The notes beneath the pieces were generated by a model, which saw nothing but the letters and a program-made list of their open reading frames with translations, did not search any database and was not told the DNA's origin. Below are positions 1 to 11,217 of a stretch of DNA of 64,000 bases, piece after piece. The position numbers and the translations under genes are program-made. Each line of letters begins with the position of its first letter. Within the stretch, counting starts at the first letter, position 1. Origin of the DNA: Gonapodya sp. JEL0774. Lineage: Eukaryota; Monoblepharomycota; Monoblepharidomycetes; Monoblepharidales; Gonapodyaceae. The stretch lies in contig JADIIX010000045.1 of assembly GCA_027604505.1 (NCBI GenBank), forward strand, positions 97,074 to 161,073, read 5' to 3'.

Positions 1-750
1 AGACTGGGAGAAGAGGGTAGAAATGGATGTGAAATCGTGAACCCAAAGCATCAAGCTCGCTTAAGGGGGCTTGCTCAGATATCATGGTACGTTGAATTTC
101 AAGACACAGAGTCGGAGATGACTATGCGTTTGCTTCTTGCTGACACACCACGGGAGGATGAGCGACAACTCGGGAGTCGACACTCACCTGGGGAGAAGTT
201 GAACGTGTGTCCACAAATCTCACAATTCTTCTTTCCAGAATGTGAGAGCCACTCTTCAAGACTGGGTTTTGTTGTGTACAAGGGCGATGGTTGTCGTGAG
301 CTGGCGCCGGAAGTTGGACGAAACAATGGAACCACGAAACCACTCACCACTCCTGATGGACGTATCTCATGCTCCCCTGTATATCAAAGCCACAGACATG
401 CGCACCAGCGGAGATGAAGCGACGATAGCTCGAGTCAGTTTGATACCCGCTGGTGTGCTCTTTTTCCACAAACTAACTTACGGAACATTTGCACGGATGG
501 AAGAGCGGCGACTCCTCCGCCCCAGCCCGGCACACGCGGCAAAACTCCTCTTCTGTAAATCACGCAAAAACAAAGGAGTGAGATTGCCGTGCAGGAAGTT
601 CCGATCTTGGCATGTCCGAGGTCGCTGGCGATCAAATGGATGCCCATCCCTCGGTTTCCAGCTTCCGTGAACACGCTACTGCCGCTGTCCGTTGCTTCAT
701 TTATCTCCATGTTTATTCTCACCGTCTTCATCGTGATGCACCGTTCCCAT
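1..750 (-). CDS. DOA10: Doa10/SSM4 (MARCH6)-type RING-CH ubiquitin ligase, N-terminal part
   Basis: This is the 5' end of a gene running off the left edge. Four phase-consistent exons (750-723, 552-482, 376-348, 261-188) and the first 3 bases of a fifth give a short acidic N-terminus, then a complete RING-CH domain. The ligands are visible in order: CRVC, then HPCKC, then RYVHQEC, then KKNCEICGH, followed by FNFSPV. That order and the nearly immediate start are typical of Doa10/TEB4, an ER and inner-nuclear-membrane E3 that marks misfolded and short-lived proteins for degradation. The multi-membrane body of the protein lies outside the window, so a different RING-CH protein is not fully excluded. 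The start at 750 is chosen because it alone joins in phase to the next exon; an upstream ATG is in another frame. Three introns interrupt the zinc-binding domain itself. Confidence 0.75.
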
Positions 751-1134
751 GTCGTCAACTGGGATGATCCATCCAAAATGCCTCACCCCTTCGGCCCATC
801 AATGCCCCTTGCACCACCAGCCGCCCCCCTACTTCCCCCCTCCCCCCTCCCGCCCGCAACACAACGACCCCGAGTATTTCCTGAAGTTTAGTGAAAGCAT
901 TGCGGAGGAGTAAGTATCAAGGTACTCAGCAGCATCACATAACATATTGCAGTGAGTGATTCACTTGGGCGACGTTGCGGCGTCTCCTGAAAGATCTGGC
1001 AGGAACAATAATGTATTCCGCAAGAGCGTCATTTAGAAATGCATATATATTCAAGAGTACAATAATAATAATATTGTTGGTCAGACCGCGGACCCGTTCA
1101 CACAAACACTGCGTTCTAGTCTGCCATTGCCACC
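751..1134. other. Intergenic stretch between divergent genes
   Basis: This separates the divergent Doa10-like and MSH5 starts and presumably holds both promoters. It has a C-rich run near 815-850 and an AT-rich patch near 1035-1080. I see no gene or defined element. Confidence 0.5.
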
Positions 1135-4100
1135 ATGGATCTCGACGACGACTACGAAATCGACGAGTCGCTGCTTCCTTCTCCGCCTCCTCCTCCGCCC
1201 GCTGCCGTGTCAGGTCCCTCAATCCCCGAATCACCCGCTCTCGGTGACGACGAGGACGACGCGGATTCGATTTTCCCGTCACCGACGCCACAGCCAAGAG
1301 CAAGCGAGGCGAGCCAGACGAGCCAGGGTGGTGAGCGCAACAGAGCGACTGCTGAAGGAGATAAGAACCGTCCACCACCATCAAAGGGGACGAACCGACC
1401 CGTCCAGCCCGCTTCCAAACCACCCACAAGCAGCCTCGCAAACACCAAATCGACCGCATCGTCTGTCACGGGTCCCACGTTCCGCGTCAGCCCACTCACC
1501 GCGGGTGCTGCACGGTTCGCCTTCCGGAGGACCTCCCAAGCAGAGACACCTGCCTCTGGCACCTCGAACCACCAGCCATCGATCGTTGAGGACATCGGTG
1601 ACGACTCACCTGCACCTGTTGCCTTATCTTCTGGTGCGGATCGGCTCGGAAGTGGTGGACAGAGGACACACGCCGACCGTCGTTCGCACGGTCCCAGATC
1701 CGCTGAACCCACTCGAATTCTCGATAGATCTAGGATATTACACACACCACTATCCAATGCCTCGAATGTGCAGAAAAGCCCGACCTCTGCGGCAGGGGTC
1801 CTCCTAAATCTGGACCGACTGGCCCACTGGAGCACACTCGTCGGAACCTCACAAGGCCCCAAACGTCCCGTCCATCACCCTGCACCCTCCATCCCTCCTC
1901 CACTTGAAACTCAACTGTCTCGGCAAGTGCTCGTGTCGCATCGTCCCACCCCACCACCCAGCGCACGGTCTTCCGGTGGGGTTGGTCCGGAGGCACCATC
2001 AATGGGCACGTTGGCCCCCGATCCGATCCACCTCGACAAGCGACGAAAAGTTTCTTGGGGGCCTGTCAAGGGCTGGACGTCGCCGTTTGTCGGAACTGGT
2101 GATGGTGATCCGGGATCCGCTAGCATCCTCGACGACGACCACGACGTCGAGATGGATATTGGGCCTGGACCAGGAGACGAAACTGGAATTACAAGCACTC
2201 GACGCACATTCGGAAGTGCAACACGCGCACGATGGCCGTCCGACGGTGGATTCTCTGACCCGGAAGCTGATGAGAACGAGAACATCTCGGACGAGGAAAG
2301 GGACACGGGAGCAAGTGGTTTTATCGGTGTGGCCTCGGAGGATTCTGGCGGGCGGAACAGTGGGGGTATGGATTCTCTTGCAAAGTTTCGCGACGGAAGC
2401 GTTCGGATCGTGGGAGATGAGAACGCAGAGGGACAAGAGGAGGGACTATACCTGGGTGGCGACGGTGTGAGTTGGTGCGATTGGGTAAATTGATCTCCCG
2501 AGCCTACACTCATGATTTTGTTGGGGTGCTTGTCTGTGTGTTGGTTCTCCTTACGCTTAGATCGTGATGGCGGTTTCCCATCGCCGAGACGCCTTGGGAT
2601 GCGCTTACTATGATCCGCTCAGTCGCAAGTACGTCAATTCTCCCGATTATGACTGTCGACTTTTGCGATCAACGATGTCCAATATTTGATGATCAAAATC
2701 CATCCGTACATTTCTTACTCGCACATGACTCTGATCGTTGGCTCTTTCTCGTCCAAACATGCCAGGGTGTACCTCATGGACCAGGCTAACGTTGGCAGTG
2801 GTCCGCAGGCTGCTGTTGAAATCGTCCGTACACGTTAGTGCCAACGCATCGCGGATTTCTGATCACAACTCGAAGAACAATGCATTTCCATTCGTCGACC
2901 CAGTCAAGTTCCAGCTCCATCCACAACGTATTCTTGGCTGCCTGCGTTCCTCAGATGCCGTTCTATCGGCCCTGAAAGAAATCGGTACGCTCTTCGTTCT
3001 GTGTTCACTTTTCGGATTCTTTCCCTGTCAACTCAAACGGGCGTGCTCCACGAGATCCCTCTCTGCCCCCACCCCACCCATCTCTCCATCTCCTCCCAGC
3101 GTCAGAGTTCAGCCCGGCCACTGGCCGCTCTCGCCTCCTGTCTTTGCCCCTGCGAGGCTCGAAGAAAGCCTGGGACGAGCTTGAGCTTCAAGGCGGGGAA
3201 AGGACAGCAAAATTTTTGCGGCTCGGGGCGGGAGTGGACGTAGAGGGGGGCGAAACAGTAGGTTGCGAGATCGGATACAAATGACTGTGCACATTGTGTG
3301 TTAAGCGAATCTCCCGCAATCCCACTCAAATGCGGTTGTTGTTGCTTATGGGCAGCTTGCGTGCGCTGCAGCTCTTCTCTCGGACGTACAAAAACTGGCG
3401 CCGTTAGGTGGTCGTGCCGGTGGTCAACATCGTGGAGGTGTACGATCACACCAAGACATTGCCAGCAATATGGATGAAGATGATGACGGTACTAACGGCG
3501 TGGACGCCGCTAACAGCTTGGGTAGAGAGTCGACTGTAATCGCTGTGGAAGGGTTCGCAATGTAAGTTTGATGGTGAGATGCTAAAGTTGGATGCGTGCT
3601 CAAAGTTCATTGTAGAGAACGATTCTTGCAAGTCAACGCAGATGCTCTTCGGTGAGAGTAAACTCGTACTCCACGTTTATGCAGTATTTGGCCCCTCGCA
3701 CTCACACACTCACAGATCTCTCTCAGTATTCGTCGATGAATCGCACCCCAACACACGCTCAAACCGCAAGAAGGAAGGCCTTTCCCTTTTTGGTAAACTT
3801 CGCTCGTTTTTCTCCTACGTATCGGAAGAAGAGTGACCAAGTTATTCCTACAAGGAATTTTGAATACCACAAGGACTCCAGTTGGTCACGCAATCCTACG
3901 CTCATGGCTTTTGCGACCGAGTCGCGACATAAGGGAGCTTCAGGGACGACATGACGCGGTGGAGGCGTTTGGGAGGACGGAGAATTTAAATGTCGTCGAA
4001 ATGCTGATCAGGGTAGTAGCGAAAATTGGGAACGTTGGAGTGGGTAGTACAGACCATCCCATTATGTAACGCACTTGTGATTACTCATTTTGATCTTATT

Positions 4101-6391
4101 TTTGACTATGCTTTCTAGAAAATAATGTCCCAGGTCCGCACAAATCTGACACCGAAAGACTGGGAACACCTTCTTTCCTTCACGTACTCCGCTATTGAAG
4201 TCCAATCAAAATGTCGAGAGCTTCACATTCCACCAACTAGGCGCATTCCGATACTGGATCGGTTGGCTCGTGAGATTGACGTGTCCGCTTTGAGGGAGGT
4301 TGGTAGCTTTGTGAATGAGGTGGTGGATTTCGAGGAGTCGACTACAGAAGGGAGAGTTTCAATAAAAAGAGGATTAGATGAGGAGCTGGACGAATTGAAG
4401 AGGAGATATGAGGGAATGGGGAGCTTGCTGGTGAGTCCAGGATGCTGCTTGTTTGTAAACAACCAACATACAACCATCTATTTGAACAACAGACAGAAAT
4501 TGGGAGATCGGTGCAAACTACAGTCCCCATCAGAAATATCACTGTGGTTTACTTTCCTCAGGCGAGTGGGATGTTTCATCTTAGCATCCACCATCTTGGT
4601 CTGAAAACAATCGAGATCAAGCAGTTAGGGTACTTGATCGCGGCTCCAAAACCACCAGGGCACAATGAAATCCGAGAAATCGAAGGTCTCTCTTTCCAAG
4701 TAGGTCAACTTCCAGGTGATCACCTCAACCAGGTTTGATTCTCTGCAACACTTGCATCGAAGTTCGTCACGGAGGCCAGCATTTACTACAAGAATGACCA
4801 GATGAGACGTGAGCGCCTTGCCACCACCTAAGCTGTAGTGTACTCGACTCACCCTTTCTCGAACTAATAGAAATGGATCAAGAGTGGGGCGACATTCACT
4901 CATTGATCGTTGACTCGGAGATTGAGTGGGTGCAGCGACTCACAGATCGGGTGTTAGAAAACTCGGAGGCAATTGTGACAGCAGCTAACTGCATAGGGGA
5001 GCTTGATTGGTGGGTTGGTTGACGTTGTTGAATGGTTGCTGCAATGATCGACGCAACAAGCACATGGTTGTCGTTCATCAGCCTTCTAGCCCTTTCTGAT
5101 GCTTCTCGCAAGTACAACTATAAACGACCACAAATGACCGAGGAAAACATTATCAAAATATCCAATGGACGGTGAGCATCAGACTTGATGGAGAACACTA
5201 AAACATTGGATGATTAACCTGGAATGTAAAGCCACCCACTGCAAGAACTATGCGTTGACGTTTTTGTTGCGAATGGAACACGAATGGGACTCGATCACGG
5301 TGATACTGAGAATTTCTCGCAGGTTCTCATCCTGAGCGGGGCGAATTACTCGGGAAAGTCGGTGTACCTAAAACAGGTGCGGGACTTTCGAGTTCACTCA
5401 AATTTACTTCATTCAAAGTTCTTTGCAAATGTGGTGATGCTAGGTTGCTCTAATCGTGTACATGGCTCACGTTGGAGTTTTTGTTCCTGCTGGTGAGTTG
5501 CCCCAACACTCGAATCTCCGCAATATATGCGTTGGACCTCAAAATCTGCGTCACCAGATTTTGCAACAATCGGTATCACAGATAGGATCCTGACGAGATT
5601 GCAGACCAGGGACTCAGTATCCAAGGTTTGGGCTTTCTCCTCTCTGACTATGTTTTAATGTGACTTCGGCACCGCACCTTTCAACAGATTCAGAGCACAT
5701 TTATGAGCGACCTTCAACAAGTTTCTTTCGCACTCAAAAATTCTACCGCTCGATCTCTTATCATTTTCGACGAGTTTGGGAAGGGCACGGCGACGACCGA
5801 CGGTGTTGGGTTGTTCTGCGGTGTAGTCCAGAGCCTGTTGGATCGTGGACCGGAGTGCCCCAAAGTACTACTTGCAACACACTTCCACGGTGTGTGTTAA
5901 TCCCTGACTGGTCGCTGGGGATATCATTCTTATCTGTGGTTCTGGCAACTAACTTGCAAACAGAGATTTTCAGCAACAGCCTCCTTAGAAATGACTCACG
6001 TATCGGAGCTTACACAATGGAGATCGTTGAGGATCAAAGCAACGACATCACCTTTATGTATCGGTGGGTTCAAGGGAGCAAGGAACATCACTACGTGCTC
6101 CTGTACTTCTACCTCACGCTCAACTTTAGGCTAGTCCCAGGGCATGCTAGCTCCTCCTTTGGCGCATTTTGTGCACGTCTTGCGGGCCTCCCCGAACGGC
6201 TGGTTGCAAGAGGGTCCGAGGTGAGCAAAGCATTGGCGCAGTTTGACCCAATCCCAGTACCTGTTACTGGCAAAGACAAGGCAAAGGACCTCGCGGCGGA
6301 AAAGCTAGCAGTCAAGTTTTTGGATATGGACCTCGCGCGAGGGGTGTTGGACGATTGTTGGGTGGAAGTCGAAAAATTTGCGAGATTGTAG
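1135..6391 (+). CDS. MSH5: MutS homologue MSH5 (meiotic crossover factor) with long N-terminal extension
   Basis: MSH5 pairs with MSH4 to stabilise recombination intermediates that become meiotic crossovers; it does not do mismatch repair. Exon 1 (1135-2466, Kozak-like CCACCATGG) encodes 444 disordered, Pro/Ser/acidic residues. It joins in phase to exon 2 (2561-2628), which begins the conserved MutS part (IVMAVSHRRDALG). Later exons show the lever/core region, including DESHPN (about 3735) and TPVGHAILRSWLLRP (about 3875). The ATPase follows: Walker A GANYSGKS near 5340-5365, Walker B LIIFDEFGKGT near 5760-5790, then LLATHFH near 5870-5890 joined to EIFSNS. DEFGKGT is characteristic of the MSH4/MSH5 side of the family. 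Many introns; the joins near 2834-2900 and 4740-5280 are not resolved. The ATPase looks intact. Confidence 0.9.
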
Positions 6392-6568
6392 TGAGGATGA
6401 TTATACTGGTAAACTTGATAGATCATTCACCAGAAAAAAGCATGCCAGAGTTCCAATGTTGGCACAAGTTTTATATCATCCTCAAACAGGCCACAGCCTC
6501 GGGACCGAAACACGGAACAGTTCTTTGACACGATATTCAAATCACGAAAATCAGTCTACTGGATCAGC

Positions 6569-9500
6569 ATGACTAGCAATTCATCCGGACATGACGGGGT
6601 CCCCACGGCCAATTTCCCCCCCCCTAAAATTGAATCGGTCGCGAGAACATCCTCCAACGCTTCATTTGACCCCACAAGATCCCTGAGCAGTCGGACTTAC
6701 GATTGGCAGTCGAAACCGGAGCATGTGGAAGTACACAAGGCGGAAGTTCTTGGCTGGGGTGGCTATGGCATTGTTTACAAAGGAATTTGGAGATTTGGTA
6801 AAGTTCCAGTGTGAGTTTGTTGGATACGACGACAAAGGCGAGCGATCAGGAATCTCTGGATCCTTTTCTCCACACCTTCGTGATTGATCCTACGTGCACG
6901 TGCATTTTCATCGGCATGACGGGAACAATTGTGGATGTTGGACAAACAGTTGCGACAGCCCTCTCACTGAAACCTCTCTGATTTGAAATTTCAGTGCCGT
7001 TAAATGTCTGAAACGAGGCGATGAATTTGATGAAGAGGTAAGATTGTGGAACTGCCCCGCACTTCAACGTCCAGGATAGAGACAATGTCCCGGGTCACCA
7101 GGAATTTCTCCACGAGGTTTCGGTATGGTGGCGTCTCAAACATCTGAACATTCTACCCTTGTTTGGGGCGTGCATGGACGCTGGAGCGCTGGGGGCATTC
7201 ATGTTTTCGCCGATGATGCCAAACGGCACAATCATGCAATATCTCAGAAGCAACCCGAATGCGAACACAAGGGCGACAAAGTTGAGACTACTCTACGATG
7301 TGTGCTCTGGGCTGGATTATCTTCATGAGAGCTCTATAATACACACAGGTGAGGGTCAAAGTTGGGTGGGGCACTTCAATAATTGAAATCGACGACTCGT
7401 ATCTTTATCTTCACGGCGCAGACCTTAAACCCAACAATATTCTTGTCGACTCAACTGGCCGGGCTGTTGTCATGGACTTTGGCTTCGCCAAGAACAAGGA
7501 CGTTCAGACTTCGGGGACCCGGATTGGGACGGGACCTTATATGGGGCCAGAGCGCCTCTCCCTTTGGCTAAACAACCAAAAAGTCAGTCACGCTGTTTCG
7601 ACAAAGGAGGGGGACATGTGAGATTCTTGTGAGCTCGTCGTCCTTTCTTTGGTTGTAATCCACTTCCTTCGTTGTCAGTTACGCTTGGGCAATATCCTGC
7701 TACGAGGTGAGTCACCCCTGATGTACTAACTCATGATATGAACGATTTTACTATGCTGACCCCGTTGCGTATAGATCTGGACGGCCAGCTTTCCTTACGG
7801 CAAACCTCCGAAAGACGAAGACGCACAGGTCGAGCTGTACGAGAGCATACTCCAAGGCCACCGACCGGACCTGTCGAATCCAAAGCTGCAAGACATGCCT
7901 CAAGAGCTCAAAGACATCATGGTCAAATCGTGGGACGCCAAGCCCGAAAATCGGCCCGAGAGCTTTGATGCCATTGGGACCGTCCTGGCCGCTCTCATGT
8001 GAGTTTTTTTTTGATCGCTTGACCCTTTGGATGAGCTTCCGTCATTTAATTCATGTTACGTCAGTGAGAAGGAGCCCGAAGAGTCCTTTTTCACACCCGC
8101 AGCTCCCACCAGCAGCACCATGCAGCGGGCCACCGCAACTGACTCCGGGTTTGGATCCCCATCTCAAGTTCGGGTCAAAGACGCACAACCACCACCGAAC
8201 CAGCGAGCAGCCAAGGGTTCCCTCTCGCAGGAGAAAATCGACCGTTACCAGAAGCAGGCACTGGACGTTGGATTAGTCGCACTAAACTTCCCCAAGGATG
8301 TGCGGAAAGCACTCGCAGCCCTTCAGAGCGGAGCGCAGAGTGAAATCACTCTCGAAAACAAAAATCTCGGGGATGATGGAGCGAAAGCCGTCGCAGAAGC
8401 ATTACGCAGAAGCGAGACCGTCACGGCATTAAATCTTACTGGTGAGCGAGCGCAAAAGCCCCAAATATAGGCCAGTTCATCCTCAAAGTTTTGTATTCAG
8501 GAAATCTAATCGGCGACGTTGGAGCGTGGGCGTTAGCCGATGCACTCAAAGTAAATAAATCTCTTACTACTATAAACCTCAACGGTGCGTTCATCGCTCC
8601 ACTGTCTTAACGCCAACAAGTCATTGTGACAATACGATTGCCCATAGGCAACAACGTTGGAAACGATGCCGCATGGTACCTTGCATCCGTCCTCAAAACC
8701 AACAAGACACTCGAAAATTTAGGCTTAGCTAGTAGGTATCCTCTCTTCGAGCTTGTGAGAGTCATATCGGTGAGACCACCTCATACAGATAACGTCATCG
8801 GAGACACCGGTCTCCTTAGCCTATCCGAGGCCCTCAAAGTGAATTCGACCTTGCAACATATTGAACTGGGAGGTGACTATGGTCAGTCGTTGTCCGTGTT
8901 TTCGTTTATCTTACGACTAGTTCTGGCAAGGCAACCGAATTGAGGATGATGGAATTGCTGCGCTTGCCGACGCACTCAAGCAGAATAAAACACTTAATTT
9001 CTTGCTCCTTGGATTCAACGTCATTACTGATGAAGGAATCGAGGCTATCAGTAATTCTATGAAAGTGAATGAGAGTATCAAAGGCCTTCATCTGATGGGT
9101 AGGTTGAATTGTTCTGACCATCCTGAAGAAAGTGGAACTCCTGTGCGAATTTTCCTCTTTTTATTCCAGGAACGAAAATGACAAGCGTTGGTGCCAAGAC
9201 GGTAGCAGAGTTTCTGAAAGTAAACAAGGTCCTCGAATCACTCAGCCTTGGAGGAACTGACATGAACAGCGATGGTGCCGTAGAGATTGCTGAGGCTCTC
9301 CAGGTTAACTCTACACTTCAAGAACTAGCGCTGGATCACTGTGAGTTTGAAGCTTGTAGCACTGAAGATCTTGAATCATGAAAGACTCCTCTCTTGTACC
9401 CCGCAGCAAATCTTGGTAATGTCGCACTTCGCGCTCTTACAGATGCTTTGAAGGTCAATAAGACACTTGTGGCTCTCGACCTATCGGGTAATTTCTATGC

Positions 9501-9860
9501 TGGGGACTCATTTTGGGCTCGACTGAACACACTGATACCTTGTCTTTCCCAGCAATCAAAATCACTGAGCCTGGCGTCCTGTATCTTGCAGACGGGTTGA
9601 AGTCATGGAAGGGCCTTAAATCTTTGATCTTGGAGAGCAACGAAATTGGTGATGTAGCCGCCAAGGCGATCGCAACGGCATTGAAAGCGAAAACAAGTAG
9701 CCTGCAGCGAATCAACTTGAAAGGTATCGTGAACAACTGCCCAAGGCGCTTCCCTTCGTTGTTAACAGACTCCGTCCATTGTTACCTCACAGATAATCCA
9801 TTCGGAGTCGCCGCAACGTGGAGCCTGTCCATGGCGAGTGATTGCACAGTTGATTGTTGA
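6569..9860 (+). CDS. TKL-like protein kinase with C-terminal ribonuclease-inhibitor-type LRRs
   Basis: The N-terminal part (about 50 disordered residues) leads into a kinase domain: glycine loop GWGGYGIVYKG, beta-3 Lys in AVKCLK, alpha-C Glu in FLHEVSVWWRLKH, catalytic loop HTDLKPNN (split by the intron around 7348-7420), DFG in VMDFGFA, activation-loop end GPYMGPE. The catalytic Asp, Asn and DFG are present, but HRD reads HTD and APE reads GPE. After a linker come about ten 28-residue LRRs (pattern hxxxxIGDxGAxALAxALKxNxTLxxLxLxG), the last ending at 9860. LRR exons are 8501-8584, 8648-8731, 8789-8872 (84 bases each), 8931-9098 (168), 9170-9340, 9407-9487, 9553-9723 and 9793-9860, all joined in phase 1. 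No signal peptide or membrane segment is seen, so it is probably a cytosolic receptor-like or scaffold kinase. Ligand unknown. Confidence 0.8.
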
Positions 9861-10180
9861 TCGGAGAAGGTTTTTATTTTGCGATTTTTGAGATGATATT
9901 CTGATCTCAAAAGAGTTAGACGAATTGGAAGCAAATATTGAATTGTTTATTAAATGTATAATTGGAACTTCAGTCGTCCCACTCCTCGACCGACACATTT
10001 TGTGAAGTCCCAGTGTGCTTTCGCCAATAACCAGAGAGCCTGTTGTGACCACAGGTTGTGCAGTGCGTGATATATGGGCAGACAGTATATTTGTTCCACT
10101 TGTGGTACTTGCACTCCATGGTCTAATTACACCTGGAGCGGTGTTGGCTCTGGGCTGCCGACTGATTTGCGAAACAATCA
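9861..10180. other. Intergenic
   Basis: 3' flank of the kinase-LRR gene and 5' flank of the UspA-domain gene. It is AT-rich around 9870-9965. I see no gene or motif here. Confidence 0.4.
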
Positions 10181-11066
10181 ATGTCAATCGACTCTGACGA
10201 GCCGCTCCCGTTCTGTTTTGTTTCCAAGTCAGACGATGGTGCGGAACATGAATCAACATCCGAAATCGTCATGGAGGCGTTTGCATCCACATCCCACGGT
10301 CGCAAGTTTTTGGTGGCGATTGATTTCACAACTTCGGCCCTCCTGGCGCTCGATTTCGTTCTGTCACGGATTCTTCGACCCGGTGATTCCATTTTGCTTG
10401 CCCATGTGATTCCCGATGCTGCAGTCGTTGATTCGTATTGTGAGTGATGATGAGTCATGCTTCCTGCGCCATGTACAATTGGATGAACGATTCGGTCTTT
10501 GTCAGACGGTGAGCACCTGCGCCACGAAACTCGATACTTTCGAGAAGATTCGTTTTTACCCCAGCCCTCTGATTTGGTGTATAGACGATCAAACACTGGG
10601 TTCTTCAATAGTTTTCAACTCGTTGCACGACTTCAGTCGCAAAGTCCTCAACGAGTTCAATACGGCAAAGCAAATGATCCTTGAGAGGTCACAGATATCA
10701 GAAAAAGGAAACTTGGAGGAGAAATTGAGCAAAGTTTGTGGTTTCTTCTGAACTATCATTTTGAGTGTCTGAATCAGAAATGTCCTGCAGGTGAATGCAT
10801 ACGGTGCAACTTTCATCGGACTCTCTGGCCCAGTTCTGTGCAATCTCTGTACTAGACTGAAGGTTGATACCATGGTAAGCAGCTGTTGAGTAGACTCCAT
10901 TGCAATCGAACTTCTTCACCACCATTACCAGTTCCTCGGAACTCATTCCCGGACCTCCATGGGCAAAATTATGTACGGGAGCGTTAGTGACTATTGTTTG
11001 CGCTATTGCTTGAACAGTAGTGTCTGCGTAGTTCGAGGGAACGTCTCTAACCATTCATCGATATGA
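10181..11066 (+). CDS. Universal stress protein (UspA) domain protein
   Basis: Exon 1 (10181-10439) gives a short acidic head and the first beta-alpha unit (GRKFLVAIDFTTSALLALDF, then LLAHVIPDA). The next exon resumes near 10506. The final exon, from the ttaccag acceptor near 10930, gives FLGTHSRTSMGKIMYGSVSD and a terminal CVVRGN-like strand, ending with the stop at 11066. This is the order of a single UspA fold, which binds ATP or AMP in stress-linked proteins; fungal members are mostly uncharacterised. The usual nucleotide-loop pattern G-T-H-G-R-T-G reads G-T-H-S-R-T-S, so two loop glycines are serines and ATP binding may be weak. Middle exon limits are approximate. An antisense open frame at 10698-11054 is a shadow of this gene. 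Confidence 0.7.
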
Positions 11067-11217
11067 GAAAACAGGCACATCCTTGGCATGCAAAACCTCT
11101 AATTGCACGAATACAAAATATGCAATTCTATCAAAATGGTGTCTAGCCGTTTTCGAGGATGGAGGTACAGCGGTCTGTGCAGCACGTGTCCATCGCACCC
11201 ACAACCGCAATTCACAT

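Noticed and set aside
242-891. Plus-strand open frames at the left edge, one with a hydrophobic run
   Set aside because: They are antisense to the RING-CH exons on the minus strand, which join in phase and carry all zinc ligands.
10698-11054. 118-codon minus-strand open frame
   Set aside because: It is antisense to the UspA-domain exons, whose plus-strand reading carries the family motifs.
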